The notes below the pieces were generated by a model. It did no database searches. It was not told where the DNA came from and was given only the letters and a program-made list of their open reading frames with translations. Below, piece by piece: positions 33,144-45,786 of a stretch of DNA of 64,000 nucleotides. Position 1 is the first letter of the stretch, and each line of letters starts with the position of its first letter. This stretch comes from Marasmius tenuissimus (Eukaryota > Basidiomycota > Agaricomycetes > Agaricales > Marasmiaceae), in the NCBI GenBank assembly GCA_029532415.1, contig JAQOTA010000050.1, positions 5,704,001 through 5,768,000 on the forward strand, in the 5' to 3' direction. The translations under genes were made by a program, and so were the position numbers.

Positions 33144-35079
33144 TTACCCACCTTCGCCATCACCCACCTCCTCAAACCTCCGTTCATCACCCACAACTTC
33201 GAAGACATGCTCATCAAATCCCAACCAACGCGCAAACTCTCTCGTCTTTGGGTCAAAACCCCGAAGAGTCTGGTACCTCTGCATCAATTCATATTCCTTC
33301 CTCGACCAAGAAAGTTTGTGTATGGTGCAGAACGGGAATTCGATTGCGAGAGTGGTGGGGAGACCGAGGTCGTTACATGACTCGGGTGAGAGGGGGGATC
33401 GACCGTCTTCATGGTGGGACCAATAGTGAAGGGACTCGTCATGCCAGTAGTTTGGCGAAGTGTCGGGTGGAGGTGGGCGCATGACGAGGTAGATCGACTT
33501 CCCAGATCGTAATTGGGATTCTTCTATGGAAATGTACCCACAGAACACAGTGTATGGTCTGATACAGCCTGAATTACCGAACGGTGCTCAAGTTAGAGGC
33601 GGAAGGGAGATGAAGCAATAAAGGGGAGTGAACGCACTGAAATCGCTCAGATTCGACTCGTCTTCAATCGAGATCCCACGAGCGTGGAAGATACTCAACG
33701 CCTGTGACGACCAACACTCGGCTGCGTTACTGTTCAGTACCAGCTCAAGATGGTTTTCGCCGTCTTCGAGGCGAAACCTGTTCGCCCGGATCGTTTAGAT
33801 AGGATCACATCCGAGCTGGGGTGGGCTTACCTTGTCAATCCGTTGTTCAATAGCTCCCGCTCCACAAGATTCTTGGTCCCACTCCTCCACACCGGATTCG
33901 CAACAGCAATCGGGACGTTCATCAGTCTCGACACCACAGCCGGCGAATTCGTGTCCCATTCACATTCATCCTCGTTCGGATTACACGCCAGTGAGATAGC
34001 TTTCACAAAGACTATATCGGTTGGCTTCGACTTGCAACTCACAAGGAAACGCAAGAGAATGTCCTCCTGGAGAAAATCGGCAGTCGAAGGGAGATCGCCA
34101 ATTTCGAAACCACGTTGTTGGAGACTGAGAGTTGGACCTTCTGGGCCGCGACAGAGGACCCCTCGCGAGAGATCCATCCATAGTTCGTCTTCTCTGCAGC
34201 CCCACTGTCTCTGCGATCATGGTGTGATTCAGCTGTCGCGGTACGCGAGATGTAGCCACTTACCCGCAAGCTCTCGAGGTACATCCGAGACAAAACCCCG
34301 CCGTCTATCGTACAGTGAGCAACCGGTACAAGCTCTGGGCCCGGGGAGGTACGTCAGTTTACCTCGGATGTCATATGTAGAGGTAATCACTTACCGCTGT
34401 GAAAGATCAGGGAGGGTATTGTCCCTATGTCTATAGCGTAGACCTGGGCAGCTGTCGAGGTTCTGGAGAAATCTGAGCCTTAGCAGACGCATAACCTTCA
34501 AACTTTGATTGAGCGTACACAGCCCTTGAGTATTTGTGAAAATCCGTGACAAATGCCTAAGGAAAGCGAAAAATACATCAGTTTGTAGATCTAATGTAAG
34601 ACAGGAACGCATGCAATCAACGTACCTCCCGTGCATCCGGTCCAGTATATGACACGACCGTGAAAACCCTACCCTGCCTTCCATCGACTTCAGCCACGCA
34701 GATCGTCTTATTTACTGTGTGAAGTCTCCTCCTGCGCCTCAACAGGTCGTCAGGGCTGTCCGACCTTTGAGCATAGATATCACGAAGTCTGAAAATATCG
34801 CCCCGTTTGACGTGCCGGAACTAGGTAAGCGTCAGTAGTCTTGATACAACGAGGTGAAAACTCCAGTTCGCAACTCACATCGTCGAACTCCGTATGCTGC
34901 CTCTCTTCCTGATGAATATACTGGTTGATCTGATCTCCATTGACGTGGATAACGGTTGTAGCTCCCTGGGTCATCCACCTTAACGAGCGGTTGTAATGAT
35001 TGTGTTGATTTCCCTCGACATGGTTGAAGTTGCTGTCAGCTATAGAGATGTTCCTGGCGTCTCGAAAGTAGTCGGACAT
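33144..35079 (-). CDS. Uncharacterised Agaricomycete family protein, copy B (multi-exon)
   Basis: It starts at 35079 (MSDYFRDARNISIADSNFNH), followed by a stretch rich in N, Q and H (NHYNRSLRWM, GDQINQYIHQEE). After a GTGAGT intron it continues FRHVKRGDIFRLRDIYAQR and ends that exon with VVSYTGPDARE before GTACGT. Later pieces are a WMDLSRGVLCRGPEGP-type box (about 34180), LPSTADFLQEDILLRFLVS, and SRLMNVPIAVANPVW. The C-terminal exon (33548-33144) has SLHYWSHHEDGRSPLSPESC, NDLGLP, SWSRKEYELMQRYQTLRGFD and FARWLGFDEHVFEVV. All boxes occur in the same order in copy A at 0.9-3.0 kb, and this copy looks better preserved. From memory the family is widespread and unnamed in mushroom genomes. Function unknown; exact exon borders in the middle are uncertain. 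Confidence 0.65.
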
Positions 35080-37253
35080 GACAGAGGAAAGGGAATAGAA
35101 GGCGATCTGTGATTCACTCTTCTCGAATGGTGTGTAATCTCCATGTTACGTTCCAATTGAACAAGCAACAAGGTCAAAGCAAGCACGCATCCCGCATCAT
35201 GTGGCGTTTCTTATTGAAACGCTTTGACATTGCACCACATGCTCAATGGTTACCGGAGGTTGCCGGTTATTGGTTCCCAGCGATAGAGATTTGACTGAAA
35301 GACCAGTTTATTTGAGTAAGAAGGCATGAACCGACCGGTAACGGCGGTGTCATCGAAACTCATAGACGTCTCGGAGTAGCACAACCTTCTCGGCGTCGGC
35401 CCGAGTTTGTACATTGCGTTCACAAGGCGAACGATCCGGGTCAACCTCCAGGACTGACTTTCAACGAAAGTCCAGTGGGTACCAACATCTCGGCATCACA
35501 GTATTCCTTCTCTCTCAGCCCCTCTGGTCGCTCGGACTATTTACTTCGATTTTGGTGCTCGTCCCGTCTCATGTGATCGTCCGATGCACGGACGTCAGTT
35601 TCGGGATGGAATTCGAAAAGTATGTCGAACGACTGCAGGTAGATTGAAGTATCTCTGTAGGTTACGTTTGGACATCGTATTGCTTTGGGAGATCAGCTTT
35701 CCCTCTGAATCTCGTGGTAAAGACCTCCGTTCAAGATAAAACACACCGGCAAACCATCCACTCTATCCCAACAACATCCGAGTCAAACACCCGCAGCACC
35801 GCTTTCCATCCGCCTCGTTTGACTCTTCCTCGAGAACTCGCATCGCAAAACTCTTAAAAGTCTTCCCAAGACAATCTAACCTCGAGATCCTGGACCCGAC
35901 TCTAAACCTGGCCGCTTCCCTACGATGTCGTATTTCGGGGACTCCGCGCGCTTTGTGTCGTAGGTTGGACAGAAACCCAGCTCTTGTTGTGTACTTTCAA
36001 TCCCATAGTTCTCTAGCTCCGGCACTGGAAACTGTAGTTCAGCTGTGAAATTCGGAAGCTGGACAAGATTGGAACGCACCGTGATGATGCCACCGAGAAC
36101 GTGTAGATTTGATGAACAGGTTGGGCATATTAAACTAGCTGCATGCTCACATCCTCCCTCTCCAGAAGACTTAGATTCGCTGCCCCGGCCTTGTGTTCAG
36201 CTGCAGACTCAACGCCAATCTCTAAACACAGGAATTCGTCATATCCAACCTCGAATTTTGCTTGACCTGGATGGGTGGGGCGAAATGACGACCTTCACTA
36301 CCCGAAAAAGTGAAACGATTGCCCTTTTCAGTCCTCAGGTCTCTGTGGATGTGGTCTGTGAATGTGAGGGACAATAGAAGAAGCGTGTGAAGATGTGCGT
36401 ATCAGCGGACCGATACTAGGTCCCTCTAGGTTCATGCGTGTTGAACACTCTAAAACGTAACATCCGCGATGTGATTTTCGTCTAGCCTGAACGTGTCGCC
36501 GGGAAAACACCCCGAATATCGTTCGATACAATGCGAAATGAGGATGATTGACAAAGATGGTGTGGTGGACATCGTGGAGAGCAAGCAAAAAACCCTTTGT
36601 CAGCGGCAAAGCGTATTCTGAGCTCTCTTTTCGCCGTGACCATCGCCTCAGCCAACCTCAAGCCAACCTGCTTAGCTTGCCCTCAAGAACCCAAAACCTG
36701 GCGAGGTGTGGGGCGCTTGCTCGCGCCAGCTACGTCTATCCAGAAATCTTGATACCCTAGGCTTTCTTTGGCACACCGTTCTGACCGCGGGCTTTCACCT
36801 TTCAAGGCTAACATACACAGAGCATATCTATGAGGACAAGTTCACACTCACACTGCCGTAGCATTATCGAATATGCCGTCCGCAAAGTCGAGCGGTACAT
36901 GAAAATTTCAGGAGGGATATATCTGAGCTCAGACTTGTGGAAGAGAGCATGGGTAGAGGAAGGTGGGACCTCAGAGAGGTACATGCGTAAGTCCTTGACT
37001 GCTTCAACTTGTTTCAGACAAGTCGCTAACCGTTATCACAGACCTCAAACTCACGCTCCACTGCAACGAATATGTATCCGCATTCATCGCCATCCTCTTT
37101 CTCACTGCATGAACATGTCCGGTTCTCCATGATGATGGTCATTCCACCCGAGATCAGAACGGCCTGTATCATCTCAAGGCTCAATATAGAGGACCGACGC
37201 TTCCAAATCGATGCATCCAGCTCACAGAAGCCGATCTTCTCTCCATTCCATCC
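35080..37253. other. Gap of 2.2 kb without a convincing gene
   Basis: At about 36830-37110 (plus) the text IIEYAVRKVERYMKISGGIY, then SSDLWKRAWVEEGG, looks protein-like. Joining it over a short intron to KLTLHCNEYVSAFIAILFL and TGA is possible, which would be the end of an F-box-like protein, but no upstream part was found. A minus-strand frame at 35876-36079 (LVQLPNFTAELQFPVPELEN) is also unassigned. Confidence 0.35.
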
Positions 37254-39667
37254 CTAACAATCATCAGGTACCTCAAACGAATCTATCTTAGTCTGCGCCC
37301 CAACCCCCAACCCTCTACTCGCAAACACCTTCCACAAGAGACACTTATGTGCTCCCCCGTACCTGTTCTCATCCGCCTGTATCCACGCCGCACGAGCATG
37401 GGGGAACATCGGGTTGCAAGGTTGCAAAGCCAATGCGTCGACGAAGAGGTGTAGCCAGACTACGTTTCCTTCAGATCCTGTTGGGTCTGTACGGGCGTTG
37501 GGAGACCAGCCGTAGGTGTCGACGAGAGCTGCGTAGACGTTGTGGAGGATGTTTGCCCTGGAAAGATATATGAGCGAAGGGAGAGCAAAACGGAAAATGG
37601 GATTGACATACCAAACCTATACGACGCATCAAAGTGGAAGGCGAACGTTAGTAGGAGTAATGAAACGGGGTGCCTTGTTGCTTCTCACCTCTCCGATATC
37701 TGGAAAGGAGGGGGTGACGGTAGATTAGCAAACCAAATAACGTGTCGATGGTTGGAACAACGTACCATGCACTGACTCTAGCCATTTGATCTCGGAGTAG
37801 AGGTAAGGATTAGTGCTCTGTGAAGTGGAATACGGTAGGGTCCGAACCCCTCCCGGCGGGGACACCCAAGCACCCAGCAAGAAATCGCTAACTGTCGGTG
37901 TATCGCTATGGGCGAACCAGCTGTTAGAACGAAGGGTTTGCAATCAGTATACGATATAGATGCGATAGAAAAAGAGGCACGAACTCGGCGAGCGCATCCG
38001 ACCATCCTTCACCAAGACCCCGTGATTCGGTTATCTGTAAACAGCTCGCCGTACCACCTCCAGTCATTCTATTCGTCAACCCATGCGTCAATTCGTGGAT
38101 GAGGATGTCGTTCTCAAGAGCTCCGTCACGATTTGGCTTGACGAGTTCGGAAAGATCAGCTTGAGGAAGCTGGAAGCACGAAACTAGAAGCTCACCGAGG
38201 TCTTGTCCCATATAAACATCCTACATATCGGGATCTGTCCGCTATTCGAGACGTCAGAGATCGAGAAAAACCTGAAGAAGACTTCAATGTACTCAGGCGG
38301 CGTAGAGAACTTGGCATTATTCATCCCAGACGGATCCTGTACGCTCACGTCGACACCATCCCCATCAAGCCCGCCCTTTCCGAAGTTGTCGTATTGGAAG
38401 TTAAACCCAGCTTCGGTGAACCCGTAATGATATAGTGTATCGTGGTAGGAGTTCATCACGTAGAACGCATTTATGAGGGCAGCGTTGGTGTTATCCCCTT
38501 CGGTGGGGTTTAGGGTTGGATCATAGGTGTGGTTGAAAATGAGGTTATCGGAAGAGGGACCGCTGGTTCCTGGGATTTTGTACGCCTCGCCGTTGTTGCC
38601 TCTGCACGAGCGTTAGGTGGAGATAGGTACGAGGAGGAGAATAGAACGCACAGGGTTCCCGAACTGGTATGCCATCCCAACGGTGACGAGCTCAAGTCTT
38701 CTGGATCGACAACGGTCTCCAGACCCTCCGCGATCGATGTCTTGGTCACGGGCAAGACTTTGTACTATGAAGGAGATAAGTATGACCAGATGTTATTCCA
38801 TCGAAAGGGAGATACCCACTGTTGCATGCGATACGAAATCCGTCACAGAAAGTAATTCTCCAGAGTGCGCATCGACATGAGCAGCGTACCAAGTTCCTGC
38901 TGCATCGTTCTGGACCTGAAATACGTGGACCAGAGCAACAGATCCATCTTGTAGTGCGACATATTCAACAGTTGGTGGTATTGAGTTTCGTTTGCCGTCA
39001 AGTGCTTGCTCGACCTTGGGGATGACACTATTGACGTCTACAGTCGGTGTCGAATTGGTCGCCTTGCCTGATGGAGATGTCAGCACGGTTTGAGAAGGGT
39101 GATAACCTGTGATAACGAAGCTTACTGGTATCGACAAATGAATGGCCAAGAGCAACAACCATGCTGTCCTTGATAGCTACATTGGCTACCGCGTTGTTGA
39201 TTGGGATGCCGTCCTGAGAGAGAGAGAGGAGATTGTTCAGAATCAGACTCTCGTCCATATGGCAGTGCCAAGAACACACATGTAGCTGCTTCGCATATCC
39301 GTATTCTCCAGCTTCTCCCTGATATCCCGAGGTATACGACACCTCCGACGCTGGAACACCCAACTCGGAAGTGACAACCAACACTGTCTTGTCCTTAGTT
39401 CCTCTGACTGGAGCAAACGACTCCGGAAGAGGTATGCCTTTTCCTAGCGTCTGCAATGATCTTTCAGAATTCCGAATCCCTCGCGAAGAAGAGATGGGCC
39501 CTTACCTTGTATTCGGATTCGGGATGAAAAACTTCGACTGTTAGATCACGTCCAATGTGCTTCGTGTATTTCTCGGTATTTCTGGGTTCTTTGGACCGCG
39601 GAGCAGCATAACCGTATCCCGCGTAGAGTATGGCCAAGATGATCGAAGATAAGAGTTTGCTAGGCAT
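37254..39667 (-). CDS. Fungalysin metallopeptidase 2 (M36), secreted
   Basis: Starts at 39667 with a signal peptide (MPSKLLSSIILAILYAGYGY, cut near AAPRS). The propeptide starts with TKHIGRDLTVEVFHPESEYK and later has DGSVALVHVFQVQNDAAGTW. The zinc site is NDILIHELTHGLTNRMTGGG with LGEGWSDALAEF as third-ligand region. A long exon has YDNFGKGGLDGDGVDVSVQD. The C-terminus has WLHLFVDALALQPCNP, AAWIQADENRYGG and SFEVPDDC, ending at 37254. Exon order and lengths mirror copy 1 at 22894-25301, and the catalytic residues are complete. As a secreted endopeptidase it would serve extracellular protein breakdown. Confidence 0.9.
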
Positions 39668-41418
39668 TGGAATGGGGGTTCAGTTGACAATCTCGTCTCG
39701 CGGGCAGGAACACTTTCGTCTTGAGAGTATTTATACCGGGCTTTCGTGAATGTTCTGATGGGTCCCATCGGAGGATTGATTGAGTTGGGTACCGGATGTC
39801 CGTGGTAGTGTTCGCCCCGAGCAGATTCCAGGAACCCGGTCAATATAACCAGTTGATATGAGCATTTCCCGGATACTGCATCAAGCAAAATTTCCCGGTT
39901 ATTAGGTGCACTGAGAGCATGCGTTTCGAGAAGACGCTCGAGATGCCCGCATTGGATGATTGCGGGAAGAGATCCGAATAGTTGACAGCGAACGGTTCAG
40001 CTCGTTCGAGCGTTCGAGGCTCCTGGGCGAGGTGGAAACGGAGGTTGGCGAGTTTCGAGTGGGTTGAAGCTTGGCCGTTTCATGATTTCATCTGTATATT
40101 TGCCATGTGAGTTTTGTGATTGAGACGGTCAATAACCGGAAATGAGAGAGCAGAAAACGAATCCCGTGCCTTAGTTTACGGTGACCTCTCTCCTCGCGCT
40201 TCAAGTTACTTTGGACGGGTCGCACAGAGTCCGATACAGCCGTCAAGGTAATTCCATAAGGCGACGAGGGCCTTGCGTCCGAGTTTTCAACCGCGTTGTT
40301 TTCTGGCCATGGAGGTTGTCAACGTTTCAGATGTCCAGTTGAGGTGACCGAATCGTGTATGAGAACAATATAGCATATTACATGGGTTGTGCCATGTATC
40401 TGAGAAAGTTGATGCGATGTCAATGGACATAATGAAGGATATTTTCGAACGGAATAAGTAGTAACATGCTTGGTGGTGGTGACGGGTTAGACGGTGGTGA
40501 ATGACAAGGGTTGAAGCAACGAGCTTTGTCAGCGCTCATGGTGTTGTCATCGACCACCACCTTCAAAATCTTTCCTGGTTCTTCTCAACTCGTGTTCTTA
40601 CTTTCACAACACCTTTTCGAAGTTTCTGCAACGTGTAGGCACTACCTATCCACCTTTTGAACCATCAAACCCGCCCGCCGACCTACTCGACCCGTTACCT
40701 TCAAACTTGAATCCCTGATTCGGCATCCAAAAAAAAGCCAGGACGCGATATCAACACTCAATATTATTATTACGTTTGGGTTCTGATGAATCCTGGGAGA
40801 ACCCATCACTCGACCTCCCAAACCTTCTACTCCCCGTCTACCTGCTCGCAACTTCACGTGTTAAAGGCTTTTACACTCTCCAGTCGAGACCAATACGCCA
40901 AATGCCCGGAATTCGATAGAGCTGTCGAGTGTAATCAGACGTCCTCGTCCTGTGCCCGTCTTGTACTTCTCGTTTCTATAATCTGATGGTTGACCTGCTC
41001 TCATTTCAGTCCAATACCGCTAGGTTCTGTTGAATGGTACCACCGAACTCGTCCACAACGTATTTCTCGTTGCTTACATCGTCTCGACGTCTGCTATACG
41101 CAATGCAAATTGATCCATGCTACATACAGCAGACCTCAAAAACATCGGTCCTTACCCCATGACTGACCATTCTCAGCAAATTCTCAGGCCGAAGTCAGTT
41201 GCGGAACACGAATTATAGAATTAGAGTTTGGTATAAAAAGGCGATGCAACGTGGTGTTACTGCAGGACCTAGCCTTGAACACGACCGTCACCATCGATTT
41301 CGATTTCGAGGCTGGGCAGATAACTACCCCTCACGTTGGAATTACACTTTGACATTGTTAGTCTTTCTTTTATTACTGCTATGGCTCACAACTCATCTAT
41401 TCCAGCTTTTCACTTGCA
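39668..41418. other. Divergent promoter region between M36 peptidase 2 and helicase B
   Basis: This 1.75-kb stretch lies between two genes transcribed away from each other. A TTTATA element at about 39729 suits the peptidase. No further gene was supported; short frames at 40786-40986 and 41199-41460 lack family features. Confidence 0.45.
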
Positions 41419-44400
41419 ATGCCACCCCAGGAACAATGGACGTGTACGGTTTGCAGCTGTGAAATGGATTTAACGAGCCAGCGAGCACATTGTCAAGGGA
41501 AGAAACATCGGAGGAAACTCGCAGCACAGTCTAGTAACAGTGCCGGGAACGACCTAAGTTCAGCACTGTGGACCTGCACAACGTGTAAACGCGAGATGGC
41601 CGTTTCTTGTAGAGAGGTTCATCTCCAAGGGAAGCGACATCTGGCAAAAACCAAAGATCAAGAATGGACCTGTCTCACGTGCAATCGTGTCTTCACAGTT
41701 GGAAGTCGAGAATCCCACCTCCAGGGCAAACCCCATCGAAGAGCTGCTCAGGCTTCCTCCGCTACCCCAGCCGTGACGACCTCGGCAGCGGGAGCATCAC
41801 CACAACAGTGGACATGCGAGCCTTGCGGTCGTCAAATGGATGCTCCAAACCGCAAACAACACCTCCGAGGGAAACGACACAGAAGAGCTCTCGCCGGAGA
41901 AACGGCGGCTGACTATGACAAAGCTGACAACGTCACTAATGCAGCAGAGTTGGGCGGGCTCGAGGTGGAGGAGGACGAGCAATTGTGGGGCGACAAGAAT
42001 GGATTTACCGTCGAGGGGAATTTCGACTTCAAGATAGTCGACCTGGCATCTGCCACACGGGGCATTACGATTCAGGCGTCCGCCAAGGCAAAGGCAACGT
42101 TTCAAGCCGAGCTTACTGGGTGTATCCTGGCGTCATCCAAGAGACAAGGGACTTACTCTCCGTGAGCACGCAAAGCTTACACGAGCTCCTTCCTTACTGA
42201 TCGTCTTTCCTGTAGGTTTACTGTATCCATGGTTGCGCAAAATCGCACAGTCTCTCCCTCCTCCCCTGTCCGCTTCGAAATCAACATGACCACCAAACAC
42301 TACGGCCGTGCTGAGGATCGACTGGAGCTTACGTTCAATAGCGCTCAGCTTCGTACGCAATTCGTCATCGCACGCAAATTACGCGTCCATGTCGGTAGTC
42401 AGTCCGACCAAATCGATTTGCAGCCCAAGATACCCTACAGCCAAAAGAAGAAAATTTCGAAGCGTCAGCCAGTTACCCAAATCGTTCCTGGCGAACCAGC
42501 ACCATCATTGAACGCTATTCCCTACGTCGGGAAACTACCACATGCGAGCATTCCCAAACCCTTGATTGACATTCTGGAATCCGGAGGCACCACCAGAGAG
42601 ATCATCGAGCAGATGCAATTGATGGAACTTCCTCGGGAATTCGATACCGCAGGATATAGCAAGTACTTCAAACATCTTCTATGGGCTGAAGAGTATCAAA
42701 TGGAGTTCGTGTTCTACCTTATCTTTCTGCCAAAGTATCTCTGACCTTCATCCACTTCTAGCCGCGACATGGAGTATTATGATATACCGAATGCAAAGCT
42801 AACGAAGCACAATAAGTCCTACTAGTACGTGCAAAACTTTTGGTTTCATTGCGAGGTGTTCTGATGCTATCTTTCCCGCAAGTCTTGACGTTCCGGGGCT
42901 AGCTGAAAAGCGCCCTAGTGTACTCGTCGGTATGTGGAGAATGATTGTTCGTGACTTGTAGCCCTCACTGTACTACCTCAGGCGACAAGATTCTCGTCCA
43001 GCCTCACGGAAGCCCTGAAGGACGCTGGTTCGAGGGTGGGGTCCACACTGTCCGCAAGGAAGATGTCGGAATGAAATTTCATAAGAAATTTGTACCGAAA
43101 CCCACCGACCGCTTCTTCGTGAGGTTCAGATTGAACCGATACCCCCTTCGTCGAGAACACCAAGCATTGGGTTTGGTGTTTGCACATGATCGGATTTTGT
43201 TCCCCGAACGAGAACACCTGCTGGGTGCTGCTGCGCAGGGGCTCCCACGCAACACCTTCAATCCTGCGATTGCATCCAATCCGAGACAGCTTCAGGCTGT
43301 CGCCTCGATCCTGAATGCTCCAGCAGGGTCCGTTCCGTTTGTCGTATTTGGCCCGTAAGTCGTGCCATCCCTCGACTTGGATCTGTTTATCGATCGTTTC
43401 TGAAGGCCTGGCACTGGCAAAACAGTCACCGTGGTCGAAGCGATACGCCAGATCCTCGATGCCAACCCCGAAGCCCGTATTCTTGCTTGTGCTCCGAGCA
43501 ACTCAGCCGCGGATCTCATTGCTCTACGTCTTAGAGAGCTTGGCTCAGATGTTCTCTTTCGAGCTTACGCACCGTCCAGAATCAGGGACCTAATCCCGGA
43601 CGAGCTGGAACCTTTCACCTACCGCAACCCGAATGGTCACTTTTCCGTTCGTGGCCTGGCCGAAATGAAACGATTCCGAGTCGTCGTTACTACATGTATC
43701 TCGGCAAGCATTGTCTCGGGGATCGGTACGCCAAGGGGGTATTATAGCCACATCTTCCTTGACGAGGCTGGGCAGGCTACCGAGCCCGAGGCGATGGTTG
43801 CGTTCAAGTCGATGGTGGGGGAGGATACGAACGTGGTGCTGTGTGGAGATCCGAAGCAGCTTGGCCCAATCATTCGATCGAGTGTTGCAAGAAGGCTAGG
43901 TTTGGGTATATCATTCATCGAAAGACTCATGGGGAGGGAGATCTACGACGAGGTTGCGGGCAATGGGAGTTCGTACGTTCAATTCCATCTTACCTATCGG
44001 AGGGGCACATACTGAGAGAGCTTCCGCAGCGTGGTGAAACTCACCAAAAACTACCGCTCCCATAACGCCATTCTGAGATTTCCCAATGAACAGTTCTATG
44101 GTGGTGATCTTGAGCCATGTGCCGACCCCAAGATAGCCAATCTCTACCTCGATTCAGCTCACGTCGTGTCCCCCAAGTTCCCAATCGTTTTTCACTCTGT
44201 TTTTGGGAAAGACGACCGAGAGGCTTCGTCACCATCGTACTTCAACGTCGACGAGGTGACGGTGGTCAAGTCTGTCCTGGAGAAGTTGAGGTCGGACACG
44301 AGAATCCGATTGAGTTAGTGACTATATTTGACCTCCCTTCGTGTTGTTTAACCTTCTTACTTCTCAGGCGATGACGACATTGGTGTCATTGCACCGTACC

Positions 44401-45016
44401 GCGCCCAAGTGTTGAAGCTTCGAGCCGCGTTCCGCTCCTTGGATGCCTCGGTAAAGGTTGGAAGTGTCGAAGAGTTCCAGGGACAGGTAAAATCTTCATC
44501 TCCAAGCTTATCACTACCTCTATCTCACCACGAGTTTGATGACAGGAGCGAAAAGTCATAGTTGTCTCCACCGTTCGAAGTAGCCGTGAGTTCGTAGATT
44601 ACGACCTCCGCCATACCCTTGGCTTCGTTGCGAACCCTCGGAGATTCAACGGTGAGTTCTCATAATATACAGCTCTTTTGCATTACTGACCCACGTTCGC
44701 CCTTGCAGTGGCCGTCACTCGAGCCCGATCACTCCTCGTTATCGTAGGAGATCCTAACGTCTTATCTCTCGACCCCCTGTGGCGTTCATTCCTCAACTAC
44801 GTGTACGAAAACGGCGGGTGGACTGGGCCTCCACCGATGTGGGACACCACGGAACCTGTGGACTTTGCTGGCGGCTACGACATTTCGATTAGAGACCAGG
44901 CCAGAGCGGAGATGGAGGCTTTTTCAAGAATGATGGAGGGGCCCGCATCTACATCCAACGGACAATCAGACGAAAGGGATGTTAATGTTGATCAGCCTTG
45001 GGGCGAGAAAGAGTAG
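41419..45016 (+). CDS. MOV10/SDE3-like SF1 RNA helicase B with four U1-type zinc fingers
   Basis: The N-terminal 160 residues carry four C2H2 fingers of the U1/dsRNA-binding type (pattern W-T-C-x2-C-x11-H-x5-H): at about residues 7-32, 50-77, 82-108 and 128-155, each ending in QGKxHR or [11 protein letters not shown]10-type region follows ([35 protein letters not shown]). The helicase core has Walker A GPPGTGKT, which is split by an intron after GP; then [20 protein letters not shown] (Walker B), [26 protein letters not shown] and [18 protein letters not shown]. It ends at 45016. About 9-10 introns. The predicted role is RNA unwinding tied to structured or double-stranded RNA through the fingers; involvement in silencing is inference from plant SDE3 and animal MOV10. 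A paralogue with a CCCH head lies at 18833. Confidence 0.88.
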
Positions 45017-45065
45017 GCACTAACCCAGTGGGTTTCTTATGTTCCTTTGAACACCTACTCCTTCA

Positions 45066-45590
45066 ATGCGGATCATTTCTGACTTTTCGCCCTCCTCTAT
45101 TCCCATGTCGACTATACACGATCAAAATCTGTTCATAGTACCGTTCATATATGTAATACCCAGTGTTTTCGAAATTCAATACTCTTTTGACTTGATCCTC
45201 AAGTTGCCAACAGTCTTCCTCAGCCACCGAGGCCGGGGCCGTATTAACGGAGATTCGAGGTGGAGCCGCAAAAAGAAGCGAAGCAGCTCAATATTGCAGC
45301 GTGCTGCACATCCCGTTCGCGTGAAGTTTTGGTTGAAATACCGCAAAAAGAGCACTTATTCGTTGAAGAACCAGACCTGCAGGTCCGTGAGAAAGTTGGA
45401 ATCTTCCACAATCGACATCACATCTCTTTGTCGTGACATCCGAACGGGGGCACTAATATGGTACCACAATCGTGACTTTCAAGGGTATACCACGAAGTTA
45501 GCTCCATCTAAATGTGCCGAACTGATTAACAATAAGATAAGAACAGTTCTATGTCAAGTCCACGATACGATACCCAAAAACGCTAAATAA
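45066..45590 (+). CDS. Open frame with a beta/gamma-crystallin-like C-terminal motif (174 codons, uncertain gene)
   Basis: The frame begins only 50 bp after helicase B, so its first part may be 3' untranslated sequence. Its C-terminal third reads GALIWYHNRDFQGYTTKL, then CAELINNKIRTVLCQ. This follows the Greek-key pattern (aromatic, then F/Y-x-G, Cys, then N-N-K-I-x-x-V) seen in the window's beta/gamma-like proteins. Upstream it is very basic (RWSRKKKRSS). No signal peptide is at the frame start. It may be an unrelated or partial gene, and splice forms were not resolved. Confidence 0.35.
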   Translation: MRIISDFSPSSIPMSTIHDQNLFIVPFIYVIPSVFEIQYSFDLILKLPTVFLSHRGRGRINGDSRWSRKKKRSSSILQRAAHPVRVKFWLKYRKKSTYSLKNQTCRSVRKLESSTIDITSLCRDIRTGALIWYHNRDFQGYTTKLAPSKCAELINNKIRTVLCQVHDTIPKNAK

Positions 45591-45786
45591 TCTAGTCAAG
45601 AGGATGAAGAGCGAGTAACAATGGAGGAAACGACACAGAACGCCCACCAATACCTGGTCAAACTCGGAGGGGACATGAGTAAAAGTAGCTGATCAGCGCG
45701 AAAGGCGATAGTAACGAAAGGGGAGAGTCGCCACAACCTGAGGCCCGAGATCCAATAACTACATAAAGCCAATACGCGCTAGTCTC

